From positions 1 through 6,600 of the forward strand of contig DCFR01000040.1 of NCBI GenBank assembly GCA_002319815.1: 6,600 nucleotides of DNA, written 5' to 3'. Positions within the stretch are counted from its first letter, which is position 1. The number at the start of each line of letters is the position of its first letter. Below are positions 5,641-6,600 of this stretch, piece after piece. The DNA is from Megamonas sp. UBA1799. Lineage in GTDB: Bacteria; Bacillota; Negativicutes; Selenomonadales; Selenomonadaceae. Made by a program: the position numbers and the translations under genes. The notes beneath the pieces are model-generated. The model was not told where the DNA came from, made no database searches, and saw only the letters and a program-made list of their open reading frames with translations.

Positions 5641-6537
5641 ATGAATGAAAATGGCGATTTTACTTTGGTTGGAGCCAGCAAAAATAGTATTTTTCAAGAT
5701 ACGGCAGCAAAGCCGCATAAAACCGTGTTTCATATGCATTGGCTGTCGTTTATTCTTTTTGGCATTATTGTCTTTTGCTGTCTGTGCGCTCCGGTTTTGG
5801 CCAATCATGATCCAACGCATTTTTACCTGCAGCATCTCAATGAAGCGCCCAATGCGGAATTTTACTTTGGGACGGATTCGATGGGAAGGGATCTTTATTC
5901 CATTCTCTGGTATGGCGGGCGGGTATCGCTGGCCATTGGTTTTTTGAGTATGGGCATTGCTTCTTTTCTGGGCATTGCTTATGGATGTTTGAGCGGCACG
6001 GCTTCCTCCTGGCTCGATAATATCATGATGCGCGCCGCCGAGCTTTTCAGCAGCATTCCCTCAATTTTGCTGCTGCTGCTCTTTTTGGCCTTTATTCCCC
6101 GGCCCGGGGTACTTAGTATTTCCTGCGTTATTGGCATGACAACCTGGATGAATCTGGCGCGTATTGTGCGCAGCGAGGTCCGGCAGATCCGCTGCAGCGA
6201 TTATGTCTGGGCGTCGAAAATGATGGGAGGCGGCTTTTGGCATGTGATGTATCATCATTTGCTGCCAAATTTCTTATCGCCAATTTTATTTATGATGATT
6301 GCCAGTATCGGCGCGGCCATGCTGACCGAATCGACGCTGAGCTTTCTCGGCATCGGTTTGCCGGTGGAGATCGTATCCTGGGGCAGCATGCTGTCTCTGG
6401 CGAACCGGGCACTTTTGACGAATGCCTGGTGGGTCGTGGTTATTCCCGGGCTGTTTCTGGTCGTGACATTAGTTTGCATAACAAATATCGGTCATGCCTT
6501 TCGGCATCATGTCATACGGAACAGCAGTAATTTATAA
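5641..6537 (+). CDS. ABC importer permease, NikC/DppC/OppC class
   Basis: This is the second membrane permease (298 residues), forming a heterodimer with the preceding subunit. A hydrophilic N-terminal tail of about 30 residues precedes TM1 (about 34-53). The family marker YFGTDSMGRDLYSILWYGGRVSL follows at about 75-97. TM segments then lead to the EAA loop at about 187-210 (DYVWASKMMGGGFWHVMYHHLLPN), and ESTLSFLGIGLP (230-241) is the usual C-terminal signature. The tail reads TNIGHAFRHHVIRN, where relatives usually have N.LGDALRD..DP, so the last residues are atypical. A G-rich ribosome site (AGAGGGG, 5627-5633) lies within the end of the upstream gene, showing tight coupling. Substrate is undetermined, as for its partner. 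Confidence 0.88.
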   Translation: MNENGDFTLVGASKNSIFQDTAAKPHKTVFHMHWLSFILFGIIVFCCLCAPVLANHDPTHFYLQHLNEAPNAEFYFGTDSMGRDLYSILWYGGRVSLAIGFLSMGIASFLGIAYGCLSGTASSWLDNIMMRAAELFSSIPSILLLLLFLAFIPRPGVLSISCVIGMTTWMNLARIVRSEVRQIRCSDYVWASKMMGGGFWHVMYHHLLPNFLSPILFMMIASIGAAMLTESTLSFLGIGLPVEIVSWGSMLSLANRALLTNAWWVVVIPGLFLVVTLVCITNIGHAFRHHVIRNSSNL

Positions 6538-6559
6538 GGAAAGAGAAAGGGAGAGATTT

Positions 6560-6600
6560 ATGAAAAAGAAAAATTATGGTAAAGCGGTCTGGATCGGTTG
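6560..6600 (+). CDS. Start of a third gene in the ABC operon, probably the solute-binding protein (partial)
   Basis: Only 13 codons are visible, reading MKKKNYGKAVWIG. The basic start followed by the onset of hydrophobic residues looks like the beginning of a signal peptide. GGGAG (6549-6553) lies 6 bases before the ATG, and the gene begins 22 bases after the permease stop. In this transporter class a periplasmic or lipid-anchored solute-binding protein would be the expected exported component. The identity is inferred from position and cannot be shown from 41 bases. Confidence 0.55.
   Translation, partial: MKKKNYGKAVWIG

Overview
The window looks like a chromosomal segment of a diderm (outer-membrane-bearing) Firmicute of the Negativicutes type, for instance a Sporomusa- or Pelosinus-like organism. 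This is inferred from two things seen together. One is an outer-membrane barrel protein of the two-partner secretion (TpsB/FhaC/ShlB) family. The other is a set of Firmicute-style genes: strong GGAGG-like ribosome sites, a short ArsR, a COG0701 permease with a CxxC thioredoxin, and oligopeptide/nickel-type ABC permeases. All genes that can be supported are on the + strand.

Positions 1-109 hold one end of an insertion sequence, probably IS21-like. It contains two copies of a 42-bp repeat at a 48-bp period and ends in CA. The element has cut into a tpsB gene. What remains (110-1456) lacks the signal peptide, the N-terminal helix and the front of POTRA1, but keeps the rest of POTRA1, POTRA2 and the whole barrel. 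An outward TTGACA in the IS end lies 16 bp from a TAAAAT in the host DNA, so the insertion may have created a hybrid promoter.

Positions 1484-4385 form an arsenic resistance operon: arsR, acr3 (As(III) efflux), an arsP-like COG0701 permease and a small thioredoxin-like protein. Its promoter (TTGACA-N17-TAGTAT) sits inside a perfect inverted repeat with 21-bp arms, the obvious candidate ArsR operator. No arsC reductase or arsM is present in the window. The operon appears built to export trivalent arsenic, possibly also organoarsenicals, with a dithiol partner.

Positions 4386-4669 are non-coding. They contain several strong hairpins, two of them mutually exclusive, then an intrinsic terminator with eight T's, then a short dyad overlapping a possible -10 just before the next gene. 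Either this is the 3' end of the ars operon followed by a new promoter, or it is a structured leader with an attenuator.

Positions 4670-6600 start an ABC importer operon of the NikBC/DppBC/OppBC class: two membrane permeases and the first 13 codons of a third gene that is probably the solute-binding protein. The ATPase genes would lie downstream. The substrate (nickel, a metal-metallophore complex or a peptide) cannot be settled from this window.
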